NCBI GenBank assembly: GCA_019695185.1 | Contig: JAIBAN010000006.1 | Span: 81,892-145,891, forward strand | Direction: 5' to 3' | From: Blastocatellia bacterium | GTDB taxonomy: Bacteria; Acidobacteriota; Blastocatellia; Chloracidobacteriales; Chloracidobacteriaceae | Length of the DNA stretch: 64,000 bases | Shown here: one piece after another, positions 1 to 8,764 of the stretch | Layout: every line of letters starts with the position of its first letter | How positions within the stretch are numbered: the first letter of the stretch is position 1 | Notes under the pieces: model-generated | What the model was told of the DNA's origin: nothing | Databases searched by the model: none | The model's input: only the letters and a program-made list of their open reading frames with translations | Translations under genes and position numbers: made by a program

Positions 1-486
1 CTCCAGCATCCAGGCTGGTTCGGCGTGGTGTTGGGAAATTACAGTTCGCAGTTGGTGAAAGGCGGCAGGCAAATCAGCCCGCGGATAGAGGCGTTGGACA
101 AAAGAAACCGGCGGCCCGGCTTGGTCCGGGTCATCCAGTAACCCTGAGGCCGGTGCGGTCAGTGCACGGCGGACTTCCTGAGCAAACCCCGCTTCGAAGA
201 AAAGGCAAAACGATTCAACCGGTTGCGGAGAATCAATGGTCAGCCGGTAGGGCTGTCCTTCGTTCAAAATCAGGTATGACCCATCATCCACCGCATAACG
301 TCCGGTGCCGGTATCGTAAAAAACCCGCCCCTTGGAAAACGACTTGAGGGACAGCCCGCCTGCCCAATCCGCAAAATAACTCCGACCTGTGGCAGAAATG
401 ATATGGGTGCAACGGCCCTGCGGGTCAAGCAGGTTGGCTTGGGCCGGACGAAACCCGGTGCGGGTTGATTGCAGCGTTAAAATCAT
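1..486 (-). CDS. AraC-type transcriptional regulator, N-terminal part (runs off the window)
   Basis: An open frame runs on the minus strand from an ATG at 486 to the window edge, 162 codons without a stop, so the C-terminus lies outside. The translation has the sensor-domain pattern of AraC-type regulators: a YFADWAGG stretch, a YDTGTGRYAVDDGSY strand region, YLILNEGQPY and a CLFFEAGF stretch. These resemble the cupin-like ligand-binding half that precedes two C-terminal helix-turn-helix motifs. The DNA-binding part cannot be seen, so the class is inferred from the sensor half only. It is divergent from the comM-like gene at 751, with 264 bp between the two starts. Confidence 0.6.
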   Translation of the reverse strand, partial: MILTLQSTRTGFRPAQANLLDPQGRCTHIISATGRSYFADWAGGLSLKSFSKGRVFYDTGTGRYAVDDGSYLILNEGQPYRLTIDSPQPVESFCLFFEAGFAQEVRRALTAPASGLLDDPDQAGPPVSFVQRLYPRADLPAAFHQLRTVISQHHAEPAWMLE

Positions 487-750
487 AATGGAAGTGGCAA
501 ATCGGGAATGGCAAAGTTGTGCTGTGGGAGGAAGTACGATTCGGGACGGGGACGGTTCCCGCTGCCTGCTCCTTGAAATGAAATTAAAATAAATGCCGGG
601 CCTCATCCCCTCCCCGGATTTGTCAGGGAAGTATAAGTTCAATTATTTCAACGTGATGAAGCATTTTGGGGCAAGTCTGTACAAGTGGCATCAGGTTTGC
701 AGCGGCGAACCTTTGACAGAAATTTAATTTCGTTTGCAAAGGAAGTATGT

Positions 751-2316
751 ATGCCGCTTTTTAAGACCATCAGTGCGTCGGTTTTCGGAATTGACGCCAA
801 CCTGATTCAAGTCGAGGTGGACCTTTCACCTCGCGGACAAACCACCGAAACCCAGCCCAACGTGACCATGGTCGGCCTGCCCGATTTGGCCGTTCGGGAA
901 AGCCGCGAACGGATTCGCGCCGCCGTCAACAATTGCGGGTTCTTTTTTCCCTTTCAACGGGTAACGGTCAATCTTGCTCCGGCGGACATCCGCAAGGAAG
1001 GCTCAGCCTTTGATTTACCGATTGCGGTTGGGATTCTGGGAGCCAACGGCGAAGTCAAAGACCAACACATGACTGACACCATGCTGGTTGGCGAACTTTC
1101 CCTTGACGGACGGGTGCGCGCCGTTAAGGGTGCGCTTTCGATGGCGCTCAAAGCCCGTGAAGCAGGCATCAAACGCATCATTGTCCCTTATGAAAACAGC
1201 CATGAAACGGCGGTTGTCAGCGGGTTGCACACCTATCCGGCAGGGACGCTGGCAGAAGTGGTCACGCTCCTGAATTCAGCCGAACTTCCGGCTCCGCTTG
1301 CCATCCGGGCGGAAACCATATTGCAGGACGCCGCCCATGACCACCTTGATTTCCGCGACATTCGGGGGCAGTTCCATGTCCGCCGGGCGTTGGAAGTGGC
1401 CACCGCCGGAGGCCATAACATTCTCATGATTGGTCCGCCGGGGTCAGGCAAGACCATGCTGGCCAAACGGATTTCCGGAATTTTACCGGCTTTGACCTTT
1501 GACGAGGCGCTTGATGTGACCCGTATTCACAGTGTTTCCGGTTTGACTGGCTCCAACGGTCTGGTGACCACGCGTCCGTTCCGCTCGCCACACCACACCA
1601 TCAGCGATGCCGGGCTGATTGGCGGCGGGACGGTACCGCGTCCGGGGGAAGTCAGTCTGGCGCATAACGGGGTGTTGTTTTTGGATGAGCTTCCCGAATT
1701 TGAGCGCAACGTCCTCGAAGTCATGCGGCAACCGCTGGAGGACGGCAAGGTGACGATTTCGCGGGCGGCGGTTTCGCTCACCTTTCCTTCGCGCTTTATG
1801 CTGGCGGCGGCGATGAACCCCTGTCCCTGCGGCTTCTATAATGACCCAACCCGCGAGTGCAAATGCCTGCCGGCCCAGATTCAACGCTATGTGGCCCGGA
1901 TTTCGGGACCGCTGCTTGACCGGATTGACATCCATGTGGACGTGCCGGCGGTCAAGTTCCAGGAGCTGGCCGGAGACACTCCGGGGGAATCATCCACCGC
2001 CATCCGGGAACGGGTCACAGTTGCCCGCGCCACTCAGCTCGAACGGTTTGCTCATGAAAAAAACGGCCCTGAGAAAGTTTTTTCCAATGCACAGATGGGT
2101 CCGCACTTGATTCGAAAATATTGTCGTGTTACGGAAGAAAGCAAGAAACTGCTGGAACGGGCGATTGTACGGATGGGCCTTTCCGCCCGTGCTTACGACC
2201 GCATCTTAAAAGTCAGCCGCACGATTGCCGACCTGGAGCAAGCGGCGGAACTGGCTCCGCATCATGTTTCCGAAGCCATTCAATACCGAAGTCTTGACCG
2301 GAATTATTGGACCTAA
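751..2316 (+). CDS. comM: YifB/ComM-family Mg-chelatase-like AAA+ ATPase
   Basis: This is a 521-residue member of the YifB/ComM family; ComM is a hexameric helicase that promotes branch migration during natural transformation. The N-terminal Lon-protease-like S5 domain is visible ([16 protein letters not shown]). Walker A GPPGSGKT lies near residue 228 and Walker [11 protein letters not shown] near residue 308. A cysteine cluster ([15 protein letters not shown], near 356) and a C-terminal Mg-chelatase-type helical region ([20 protein letters not shown]) follow. The frame is open from 685, but the ATG at 751 has GGAAG just upstream and gives the family N-terminus [13 protein letters not shown], so I start there. 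Length matches the family. The family is firm; the role in DNA uptake is from homologues. Confidence 0.93.
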   Translation: MPLFKTISASVFGIDANLIQVEVDLSPRGQTTETQPNVTMVGLPDLAVRESRERIRAAVNNCGFFFPFQRVTVNLAPADIRKEGSAFDLPIAVGILGANGEVKDQHMTDTMLVGELSLDGRVRAVKGALSMALKAREAGIKRIIVPYENSHETAVVSGLHTYPAGTLAEVVTLLNSAELPAPLAIRAETILQDAAHDHLDFRDIRGQFHVRRALEVATAGGHNILMIGPPGSGKTMLAKRISGILPALTFDEALDVTRIHSVSGLTGSNGLVTTRPFRSPHHTISDAGLIGGGTVPRPGEVSLAHNGVLFLDELPEFERNVLEVMRQPLEDGKVTISRAAVSLTFPSRFMLAAAMNPCPCGFYNDPTRECKCLPAQIQRYVARISGPLLDRIDIHVDVPAVKFQELAGDTPGESSTAIRERVTVARATQLERFAHEKNGPEKVFSNAQMGPHLIRKYCRVTEESKKLLERAIVRMGLSARAYDRILKVSRTIADLEQAAELAPHHVSEAIQYRSLDRNYWT

Positions 2317-2320
2317 AAGC

Positions 2321-2459
2321 AGGGTTCAGGGTTCAGGGTTCAGGGTTCAGGGTGTTTCAACAACATATCGCTGTTTGCTTCAAACCAGTTTTGAGTTTTA
2401 ATTGGTTTTACAATCCTCCGAAACGTCCTGAACCCTAAACCCTGAACCCTGAACCCTGG
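2321..2459. repeat. Inverted pair of TTCAGGG heptad arrays
   Basis: After the comM-like stop codon, about four tandem copies of GGGTTCA (2321-2353) are followed by roughly 75 unique bases. Then comes the reverse complement, CCCTGAA-type units (2427-2459, one unit altered to CCCTAAA). The G-rich arm comes first, so either transcript could fold into a long hairpin. The right arm ends 11 bases before the next start codon. Confidence 0.9.
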
Positions 2460-2470
2460 ATGGAGAAGCT

Positions 2471-3271
2471 ATGGATAGCATTTCTGTTCCTACCCCGATG
2501 ACCCATATTCAGTTTGCGATTTCCAACCGCGTGGCCTATATCGTGCTTAATCGCCCGCCCATGAACGTGTTGACTATCAAAATGATGCGGGAAATCAATC
2601 AAGCCCTGGACCAAATCAGCAAACTTTTGCCGGGCGAGGTGTGTTCCATCGTTTTTGTGGCGGCTCCTGGTTCGCAGGCGTTTTCCGCCGGGACCGCCGT
2701 CGAAGAACATCGCGCCGAAGTTTCCTATCAAATGCTGAATGAATTTCACCTCATTTATCGCAACCTGACCATTTTGGGGAAACCGGTGGTGGGCGTGGTC
2801 AACGGGCAGGCCCTTGGTGGCGGTTGCGAACTGGTTGCCTCGTGCGATTTGGTGATTGCCACACCGAATGCCAAATTTGCCCAGCCGGAAATCCGCCTGG
2901 GAGTTTTTCCACCAATGGCCTCGATTTTGCTCCCGCGTGTCATTGGCGTCCGCCGCACGGCACAGATGCTTTTGACCGGCGAGGTGCTGGATGCCCAGGA
3001 GGCGCTCAAGGCCGGCCTCATCAACTACGTGGTGCCTGAAGACCAACTAGCCACCAAGAGCGAAGAACTCCTCAATGTTTTGCGGGGTTTTAGCGGACCG
3101 GTGCTGGAATGCGCCCGGCGGGCGCTCCATACCTCAATTCTGAACGATATTGACGAGATTATGGAAAAGCTCGAAGACCAGTATCTTAACCAGTTAATGA
3201 GTCTTAAAGACCCCCACGAAGGACTGGACGCTTTCCTCAACAAGCGCAAGCCGGTGTGGAAGCATAGGTAA
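2471..3271 (+). CDS. Enoyl-CoA hydratase/isomerase (crotonase) family protein
   Basis: A 266-residue crotonase-fold protein. The oxyanion-hole region GGGCEL and the QPEIRLGVFPP motif place glutamates at 120 and 140, the same 20-residue spacing as the two catalytic glutamates of crotonase, so hydratase activity is plausible. The segment GVFPPMASILLPRVIG replaces the usual G-GGTQRL loop and recalls the branch that includes cyclohexadienoyl-CoA hydratases, so the substrate may not be a simple enoyl-CoA. Start is the ATG at 2471 with GGAGA upstream. A second beta-oxidation-type enzyme, a hydroxyacyl-CoA dehydrogenase, lies far away at 20273-21163, so no pathway operon is visible here. Confidence 0.85.
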   Translation: MDSISVPTPMTHIQFAISNRVAYIVLNRPPMNVLTIKMMREINQALDQISKLLPGEVCSIVFVAAPGSQAFSAGTAVEEHRAEVSYQMLNEFHLIYRNLTILGKPVVGVVNGQALGGGCELVASCDLVIATPNAKFAQPEIRLGVFPPMASILLPRVIGVRRTAQMLLTGEVLDAQEALKAGLINYVVPEDQLATKSEELLNVLRGFSGPVLECARRALHTSILNDIDEIMEKLEDQYLNQLMSLKDPHEGLDAFLNKRKPVWKHR

Positions 3272-3276
3272 AGTCA

Positions 3277-3389
3277 GGAGTCTTGAGAGTCTTGGGAATC
3301 TCGGGAGTCTTGGGAGTCTTGGGAGTCACAAGAAACCTTGTCACCTTGTCAGGGCTTGGACTCCCAAGACTCCCAAGACTCCCAAGACC
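3277..3389. repeat. Inverted pair of GGGAGTCTT nonamer arrays
   Basis: About five imperfect copies of the 9-nt unit GGGAGTCTT (3277-3328) are followed by a loop containing CTTGTCACCTTGTCA. Three copies of the reverse complement (3359-3389) come next. It sits between the convergent stops of the crotonase gene and the exporter gene. Confidence 0.88.
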
Positions 3390-3402
3390 CGAAAGACTGT
3401 CT

Positions 3403-4665
3403 TTACAACGCTTTTCGCGGGGGGACGACGAGGTTCGCCAACAACAATCCGGTCACCAACGAAACGGCAATCAGGACCATTTTGAACGTTGCATCAAGTC
3501 CTGTAATCGTGTCTTTTTCAAGGATTTTGAAGAGTCCGCCCAGTCCGACGCTTCCCGGAACCAGCAATAAGATGCCGGGCACAATCATGACTGCCGCCGG
3601 GCGCTGGCAGAGCCGGTTATAGACATTTCCACCAATTCCCACCAGCAAAGCTCCAAAACCTCCCCCGATATCCGGTCCCAAAACAACGGCTCCCGTGCGT
3701 GCGCCGATGAATGCCAGCAGACTGGTCAGCAAAATCCAGCCGATGTCCTGCGGACGGGCTTTGAGCAGAATCATAAAGCCCACGGCTGCGATGACGAGGG
3801 CGACCCAGACCGTCCAGGCCGGCAAGGCCGGTGCTGGCGATGCTGAAGCCAGCGGGGGTGCAAATTTTCCGATTTGGTTTCCTATCGCCACACCAAATCC
3901 GATTTCGAAAAAAATCAGGACCGCGCTCATCAGGCGCACCGTACCCGAAACCAGATTGCGCATGGCCAGTTCGGTCATGGCAATGGTCAAGGTAAGCCCC
4001 GGAATCAATACAATCAGTCCGGCCAGGGTTGCCACAAAAACCGAAAACGGAGCCAGGAAATGAGCAGCCAAAACGGCCACTGCCGCTGCCAGGATGGCCG
4101 CAATGGATTCAAACACACGGGCCAGGGTGGGATGCGGCCCCAGCACAATCGCCAGAATTCCAATCAACGTGCCAATCAATGTGGCCACCAGGATTTCATT
4201 CCAGCCTCCACCCAAAAAACGGGAGGCAGCGGCGGACGTCGTCCCAAATGCAATCACGGTGACCAGCGCGCCATAGCGCGAACCGGCAGCCATAATCTCA
4301 TCCACCCGGCCTACGCCTCTGGCTGGAGAAACGTCTCCGCGAATGACTTCACCGGCCAAATCATCCAGCAGCACCAGCTTTTCCAGATTGACTTCGCCCG
4401 GTTCGACCCGGACAAAACTGGTCCGCTGCGATTCGGGCGGCCCAAAAGAAACGAAAAGGGAAGTTGGAGCTGAGAAAAAATGCCCTTCGATGCCAAGTTT
4501 GCGCGAAATCCGGCTCATGGCTTCTTCCAGCCGGTGGGCGGAAGTGCCGTATTGATGCAATGCGCTGGCAAATTTCAGAATGAAGGCAACCGAGGCGGCT
4601 TCGTCAAGGCTTCCGGTCGTGCGAAAAACGGATGGGTTGAGGCGGTCAAGTACGTTCATCAGCAT
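3403..4665 (-). CDS. Threonine/serine exporter (ThrE-like) family membrane protein
   Basis: A 420-residue protein with the two-part ThrE layout. The soluble N-terminal region (residues about 20-130) contains ALHQYGTSAHRLEEAM and FFSAPTSLFVSFG, typical of the DUF1212/ThrE domain. About ten hydrophobic segments follow, including LIVLIPGLTLTIAMTELAMRNLVSGTVRL in the first membrane half and a second ThrE_2-like half near the C-terminus (GNVYNRLCQRPAAVMIVPGILLLVPGSVG). Known members export threonine and serine from the cytoplasm; the substrate here is inferred. Two closely spaced start codons (4665 and 4659) are possible and neither has a strong ribosome-binding site. Confidence 0.85.
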   Translation of the reverse strand: MLMNVLDRLNPSVFRTTGSLDEAASVAFILKFASALHQYGTSAHRLEEAMSRISRKLGIEGHFFSAPTSLFVSFGPPESQRTSFVRVEPGEVNLEKLVLLDDLAGEVIRGDVSPARGVGRVDEIMAAGSRYGALVTVIAFGTTSAAASRFLGGGWNEILVATLIGTLIGILAIVLGPHPTLARVFESIAAILAAAVAVLAAHFLAPFSVFVATLAGLIVLIPGLTLTIAMTELAMRNLVSGTVRLMSAVLIFFEIGFGVAIGNQIGKFAPPLASASPAPALPAWTVWVALVIAAVGFMILLKARPQDIGWILLTSLLAFIGARTGAVVLGPDIGGGFGALLVGIGGNVYNRLCQRPAAVMIVPGILLLVPGSVGLGGLFKILEKDTITGLDATFKMVLIAVSLVTGLLLANLVVPPRKAL

Positions 4666-4757
4666 GGTTTCACTTTCGTGAACGTCTTTTACCTGGAAGC
4701 ACGGAGAGATGGCAAATGGTCAGAGCAGGTCTATGAAAGGGCAGGAGAATTTGGAGT

Positions 4758-4802
4758 GCGGCGACTTGTCGCCGCTTTCACTGGGGGCGACTTGTCGCCC
4801 CC
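4758..4802. repeat. Two adjacent short palindromes with core GGCGACTTGTCGCC
   Basis: Two near-perfect hairpins stand side by side: GCGGCGACTTGTCGCCGC at 4758-4775 and GGGGGCGACTTGTCGCCCCC at 4783-4802. The core is identical and the outer base pairs differ but remain paired, which suggests that the fold rather than the sequence is kept. They lie in the 290-bp spacer upstream of the exporter gene, in which I see nothing else. Confidence 0.85.
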
Positions 4803-4956
4803 GCTTGATTGAAAACTCACAAAAACCAATTCTGACAGGCCGGTCAATCAGGTCAAATTCATCATGCCAAAGGTTTTACTGAGGCACAGGTCCCGGTTCA
4901 GGTGAGGCATTGGTTTTTCCTTTCTGATGCTAATCCCGAAACAATGACGACACTTT

Positions 4957-5487
4957 TTACTCTTTCCCTGAATGTTTTGGTGCTCCGGATGTCTTTTTTA
5001 CTGGGACAAGCTTTTCCTGTTTGAACAGGTAATACTCCTGGCTGTAAGGGTAGGGAATTTGAATCTTCGGACCCTTTTCCCATCTATCGCTGGTTTTCCC
5101 GAAATCGGCTTCGAACTCGCCTTTGCGAAAGACATATCCGTTGAGGAGGCAATTTTCGGCGTCACCCGGAATATGGCGCAGTCGGATAGTCATCTTTTCG
5201 CCCTTGTAGGTGAATTCAAACAACATCCATTCCAGCCCGCAGCCGGTTCGGACCGAATAGCTTTTGGTTCCGGGCGGAACTTCAAGCAGTATCGGTTCCA
5301 TCTCCTGCACCTTCCCACCGGTTGTGTAATTGTCAAAGGTCTGAATTTTGACGGAATCAAATTCCACGGGCTGAATGGTTTCCCCCTTGGGAGTCTTTAA
5401 GTTTATCCAGATATGGTCGCCGCAGCGTTGGGCGAGGGCGGGGGTTGAACCAGCCAGCAGACAAAAAAGAAGGAAGCACCACTTCAC
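4957..5487 (-). CDS. Small secreted protein of unknown function
   Basis: The frame is open from an ATG at 5583, but that start would overlap the PIN-like gene and put about 32 odd residues before a signal peptide. A GTG at 5487 begins directly with a classic signal sequence (KWCFLLFCLLAGSTPALAQ), so I prefer it: 176 residues, about 155 after cleavage. The mature part has three cysteines in the visible pattern QRCGDH, RTGCGLEW and AENCLLNG, and a charged, tyrosine-rich C-terminus (IPYPYSQEYYLFKQEK). No family is recognised. It probably sits in the periplasm or outer surface. The start has only a weak ribosome-binding site, so its position is uncertain. Confidence 0.6.
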   Translation of the reverse strand: MKWCFLLFCLLAGSTPALAQRCGDHIWINLKTPKGETIQPVEFDSVKIQTFDNYTTGGKVQEMEPILLEVPPGTKSYSVRTGCGLEWMLFEFTYKGEKMTIRLRHIPGDAENCLLNGYVFRKGEFEADFGKTSDRWEKGPKIQIPYPYSQEYYLFKQEKLVPVKKTSGAPKHSGKE

Positions 5488-5560
5488 ATTCTTAATTTTG
5501 AAATGCAAAAGGAGAGGATGAACCCAAAGGTGGTAAAAGAAATCTTGCTTTTCAGATGTT

Positions 5561-6849
5561 TTAAAAGGGAATGTCATCTTCATTCAAGTCTCCTGATTCA
5601 CCAGAAATTCCAGTATGTGTCTCATTTGATTGGTGATACAAAGCAAATCTATGTTGATTCCTCAAAAGCCATTCAGTTCCTTTTTGAGTCACTCGACAAG
5701 CCCAATAGGAATCAAATTCTCCTGGCTCTTCATGTAGGGCGATAAAGTCTTTTTTCAAAAGATTATCAATTGCTAAACTGATTCCCAAATCAGTCAGACC
5801 CTTATTTCGAAGTTCACGTTTTATGTCAAAAACGGCAACTGACCCTGTTGGTGCTGGTTGCTCCCCTTTGATAAAGGCAAGGGTATCAACTTCTATTTGA
5901 CTTAGTAAAATGGCGGTCTGTTCTGAGACAGCTTTTCGAAGGGCAAGACGGCGCAACATCGTGGAAGAAAATCCTGCCTCATTGCTTTGAGCTTCTTTCA
6001 CTTCCCTGACTTCATCAATTGCCTTCTGTGTTTCTTGTTGATTTAGGTTAAATAAATTCCGAGCATATTCAATAAATCGTTCTGATTGGTACATATAGAA
6101 TTTGACCTTTGCGTACTCATACATATCTCGCCTGATTTCTGGCCGTGGACCAATTGTTTTTCCCTCATGTACCCACCACCAATCATCCTTTTTGTCATCC
6201 GTGACAAAAATAAGTGGCTTGCCCTGCGTTTTGGCATGTTCTTTTAGCTGTTGCCAAATAATGTAATCCCCGTACTTTTCATTGCCTGGTTTGGCATTAT
6301 CACGATAACCTGGCGGAATCTTATTGGCATAACGACCATCAGCTTCTTTGTAAATCTCATTCAGTTGTTCTTTGGTATAAGCTTCGCCAACCTTGCCTTG
6401 AAAAAGATTGGTCAATTCATCTCGAAGATCATCTGAGGTTTGGAGGTTTCGGTGTTTTTTTTCGCTTTTTCTAAAATTTCATCAATGCTTTTTTCAGCAT
6501 TAGTTAAAGTATTTTCAACTGCTTTTGTATCAATAAAGGGGTGCCTTGAATACTCTGACTTGAACTGATTTAGACAGGTTTTTACTAGGGATCGTATTCC
6601 TTCATAGGCTTTTTCTTGCTTAGAGATAACATCGAGCCGATCCTTTTGGTATTCATGGGCGACTTGATAAGGAAGCCAGATTCGGTCATTGAGTTTTTTA
6701 AGAATTTCCACGAGAATTGTTCGTGTCTCTTCACTATACCGATAGAAGCTAAGAAGTACATTGGTATCAAAGGCAAAAATACAATCCCTCCAAAGCTCTG
6801 AAAATTCTTCGTCAGAAGGCTTGTAATACTCAAAAAACAGATCGCGCAT
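5561..6849 (-). pseudogene. PIN-like domain (DUF4935-type) nuclease gene split by a -1 frameshift in an A8 run
   Basis: Two frames, 6849-6412 (145 residues) and 6415-5561, together make one PIN-like protein. The first half starts at an ATG with AAGGAG six bases upstream and holds the first metal-binding Asp, D28, in FAFDTNVLLSFYR. The second half holds YGDYIIWQQLKEHAKTQGKPLIFVTDDKKDDWWW, carrying the later acidic residues, then a winged-helix-like tail. Adding one A to the eight-A run (T8 on +, 6455-6462) joins them without a stop into a 429-residue protein reading KAKKKHRNLQTSDDLRDEL across the join. Such proteins are predicted RNases, some found near defence genes. The region is more AT-rich than its surroundings, which suggests transfer. 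It may be a true mutation, a phase-variable tract, programmed slippage, or an assembly error. Confidence 0.8.
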
Positions 6850-7015
6850 ACAATCTCCTTATTGTACTTATTGTAATGTGGGTGCTTTTCTTTCTTTTTC
6901 AGCCATTTTTCAGGTATTTCAACTGCCCGTTACCGAAGGCGGTACTGGCATAAAGACCCGAAACTGAAGAATTGCTGTAGTTTTCCAGAAAAAGTTAGCA
7001 AGAACCGGCAGAAAC

Positions 7016-7193
7016 CCCACGGTTTTAGCCGTGGGATGAATGCCGTCCTATCCCAGGGTGTGGGGATGGGAAATCCCCACAAAAAGGGAATCCAAAGGGA
7101 AAAACAGTGTTTTTCCCGTGGCATCAGGGTGGGTTTGAACCCCACTCTGATGGCAACGGCAGTATGGAAAGCTCAAAGCGAAGTTGCTTTGAG
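7016..7193. ncRNA. Cluster of five hairpins, IS200/IS605-end or omega-RNA-like, with no transposase
   Basis: Five consecutive stem-loops fill the gap between the PIN-like gene and the amidohydrolase gene: CCCACGG/CCGTGGG (7016-7035), GTGGGGAT/ATCCCCAC (7060-7080), GGGAAAAAC/GTTTTTCCC (7097-7117), a 12-bp stem with one G-T pair (7122-7152), and CTCAAAGC/GCTTTGAG (7172-7193). Read on the minus strand, the first hairpin sits in ATTCATCCCACGGCTAAAAC, a form I associate with the ends of IS200/IS605-type elements and their guide-RNA scaffolds. No tnpA, tnpB or iscB frame lies nearby, so it would be a solo, non-autonomous remnant or an orphan structured RNA. The rest of the 6850-7284 spacer shows nothing clear. 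Confidence 0.45.
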
Positions 7194-7284
7194 GTGTTCC
7201 ATGCGCCGTTCTGAGCAATACATTGAATAGAAAAAAGATAGTTGAGTTTGTTTGAAAGAACAACGACTCAAGTAAACAAAAAGC

Positions 7285-8535
7285 CTATTGCTTCACGACC
7301 TTCCCGTTTTTCATGACAAACGAGACTTTTTTGAGGGTTTGGATATTGTCCAGCGGATTTTCGGGGACGGCAATCAGGTCAGCAAATTGTCCGGCCTTAA
7401 CCCAGCCCCGTTCCTTTTCGACTCCCAGGAGTCGGGCCGCGTTGGTTGTCATGGCTTTCAAAATATCTTTGGGTGGGACTCCGGCTTCAACAAAGCTGTC
7501 CACATAGCCGATGGTCAGGGTTCCGAGTGTTTCGCCTTCCATGCGAACCATCACATCCGCACCGAAGGCAATCGTCACCCCAGCCTGATAGGCCCGTTTG
7601 AGGCGGTCCACCCGGCGGCCATGAATGCGTTTGGCATTGGCTTCGTCCCAGCCAAAACCGCGCAGCACTTTTTCGGTGAAATCCGTGCCAACCAGCGTGA
7701 CGTTGTTTTTCTTCATGAGGGCAAAGTCTTCATCATCCAGAAACCAGCCATGTTCAATCGAGGCCACGCCGGCTTCGGCGGCGTTGTGCCCACCCTGTTT
7801 GGTCTGACAGTGGGCAGCCACTTTGACTCCGGCCCGCGCCGCTTCCGCGACAATGAATTTCAGGTCTTCGGTTGAATACATGTATTTTTGGCCGTCAACC
7901 ACCAGTTTGATGACCTGCGAGCCGTAGAAAATGTTCTCCCGAATGGCTTTCCGCAGTTCGTCCGGTGTATCGGCAAAAAAATATTCCGGATTGTCAAGCA
8001 GCGGTTTGTCCACTTTGAGGGAAAACTGCCCGCCGAAGGGCGCAATGATGCGTCCGGCGCAGATGATGGTCGGTCCTGGAACCAGACCTTCTGAAATCGC
8101 CCGCCGCAACGACACATCCACATATTTTCCGGAATTCCCTACGTCACGGACTGTGGTAAACCCGGCTTCGAGCATTTCCCTGGCATGAGCAACTCCCTGA
8201 ATCGCCCGGAAGGAATCCTGGTCAAGAACGGCAGTCACCCAGAAATCACCATCCAGGCGGTCGGACGGAGCCACCGTGCAGAGGTGCGTGTGGGCATCCA
8301 TCAACCCCGGCAGGACTACAGAACCTGATAAATCAATCACTTTTGCATCTTTCGGAATCGTCAGGTTCGGCCCGACTTCGGTGATTTTCTGTTTTTCAAT
8401 CAGAATGATTTGATTGACAGTGACGGTGCCGGTTTCCGGGTCAACCAGTTTTCCGGCTTTAACCGCCGTGATTTGTGCCGTTACCGGGAGCGTCAAAAAA
8501 AGAAAGGCAAAGAAAGGGAGGAGGGAGCGAAGCAT
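7285..8535 (-). CDS. Secreted metal-dependent amidohydrolase
   Basis: A 416-residue amidohydrolase-superfamily protein with an N-terminal signal peptide (MLRSLLPFFAFLFLTLPVTAQ), so it acts outside the cytoplasm. The metal-binding H-x-H is at residues 82-84 (VLPGLMDAHTHL). Later metal or catalytic positions are seen in KLVVDGQ, KVAAHCQT, SIEHGWFLDD and the GADVMV region, and the C-terminus has the composite beta-sandwich strand FADLIAVPENPLDNI. It resembles the imidazolonepropionase-like and Xaa-Pro-dipeptidase-like secreted amidohydrolases, so a cyclic amide or a dipeptide is a likely substrate; the exact one is unknown. The next gene on the same strand (8765-9655) is separated from it by a long nonamer repeat. 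Confidence 0.85.
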   Translation of the reverse strand: MLRSLLPFFAFLFLTLPVTAQITAVKAGKLVDPETGTVTVNQIILIEKQKITEVGPNLTIPKDAKVIDLSGSVVLPGLMDAHTHLCTVAPSDRLDGDFWVTAVLDQDSFRAIQGVAHAREMLEAGFTTVRDVGNSGKYVDVSLRRAISEGLVPGPTIICAGRIIAPFGGQFSLKVDKPLLDNPEYFFADTPDELRKAIRENIFYGSQVIKLVVDGQKYMYSTEDLKFIVAEAARAGVKVAAHCQTKQGGHNAAEAGVASIEHGWFLDDEDFALMKKNNVTLVGTDFTEKVLRGFGWDEANAKRIHGRRVDRLKRAYQAGVTIAFGADVMVRMEGETLGTLTIGYVDSFVEAGVPPKDILKAMTTNAARLLGVEKERGWVKAGQFADLIAVPENPLDNIQTLKKVSFVMKNGKVVKQ

Positions 8536-8549
8536 GATTTTTTAAGAGA

Positions 8550-8760
8550 AAGTCTTGGGAGTCTTGGGAGTCTTGGGAGTCCTGGGAGTCTTGAGAGTCC
8601 TGGGAGTCCTGGGAGTTTTGAGAGTTTTGAGAGTTTTGGGAATCCAAAGAAGTGAACCGTGGCAGGTCACCAACACTGACAGGTTTTTTTCCTGTCGCCT
8701 GTCACCTGTTACTTGATTTTGACTCCCAAGACTCCCAGGACTCTCAAGACTCCCAAGACT
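8550..8760. repeat. Inverted GGGAGTCTT nonamer arrays with nested TGACAGG/CCTGTCA units
   Basis: About ten imperfect nonamers of GGGAGTCTT type (8550-8643) are matched by four reverse-complement units (8720-8760). Between them a second palindrome is nested: TGACAGG followed by CCTGTCGCCTGTCACCTG. The result is a concentric, double-layered hairpin between two minus-strand genes. Confidence 0.88.
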
Positions 8761-8764
8761 GATT

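Noticed and set aside
1483..1935. 150-residue minus-strand protein inside the comM-like gene
   Set aside because: Reverse-frame shadow of a well-supported AAA+ gene.
8459..8647. Small protein rich in Asp-Ser-Gln repeats on the minus strand
   Set aside because: It is only the translation of the nonamer array and has no start signal or homologue pattern.
8550..8760. CRISPR array
   Set aside because: Units are 7-9 nt and directly adjacent, with no spacers of regular length and no cas genes in the window.
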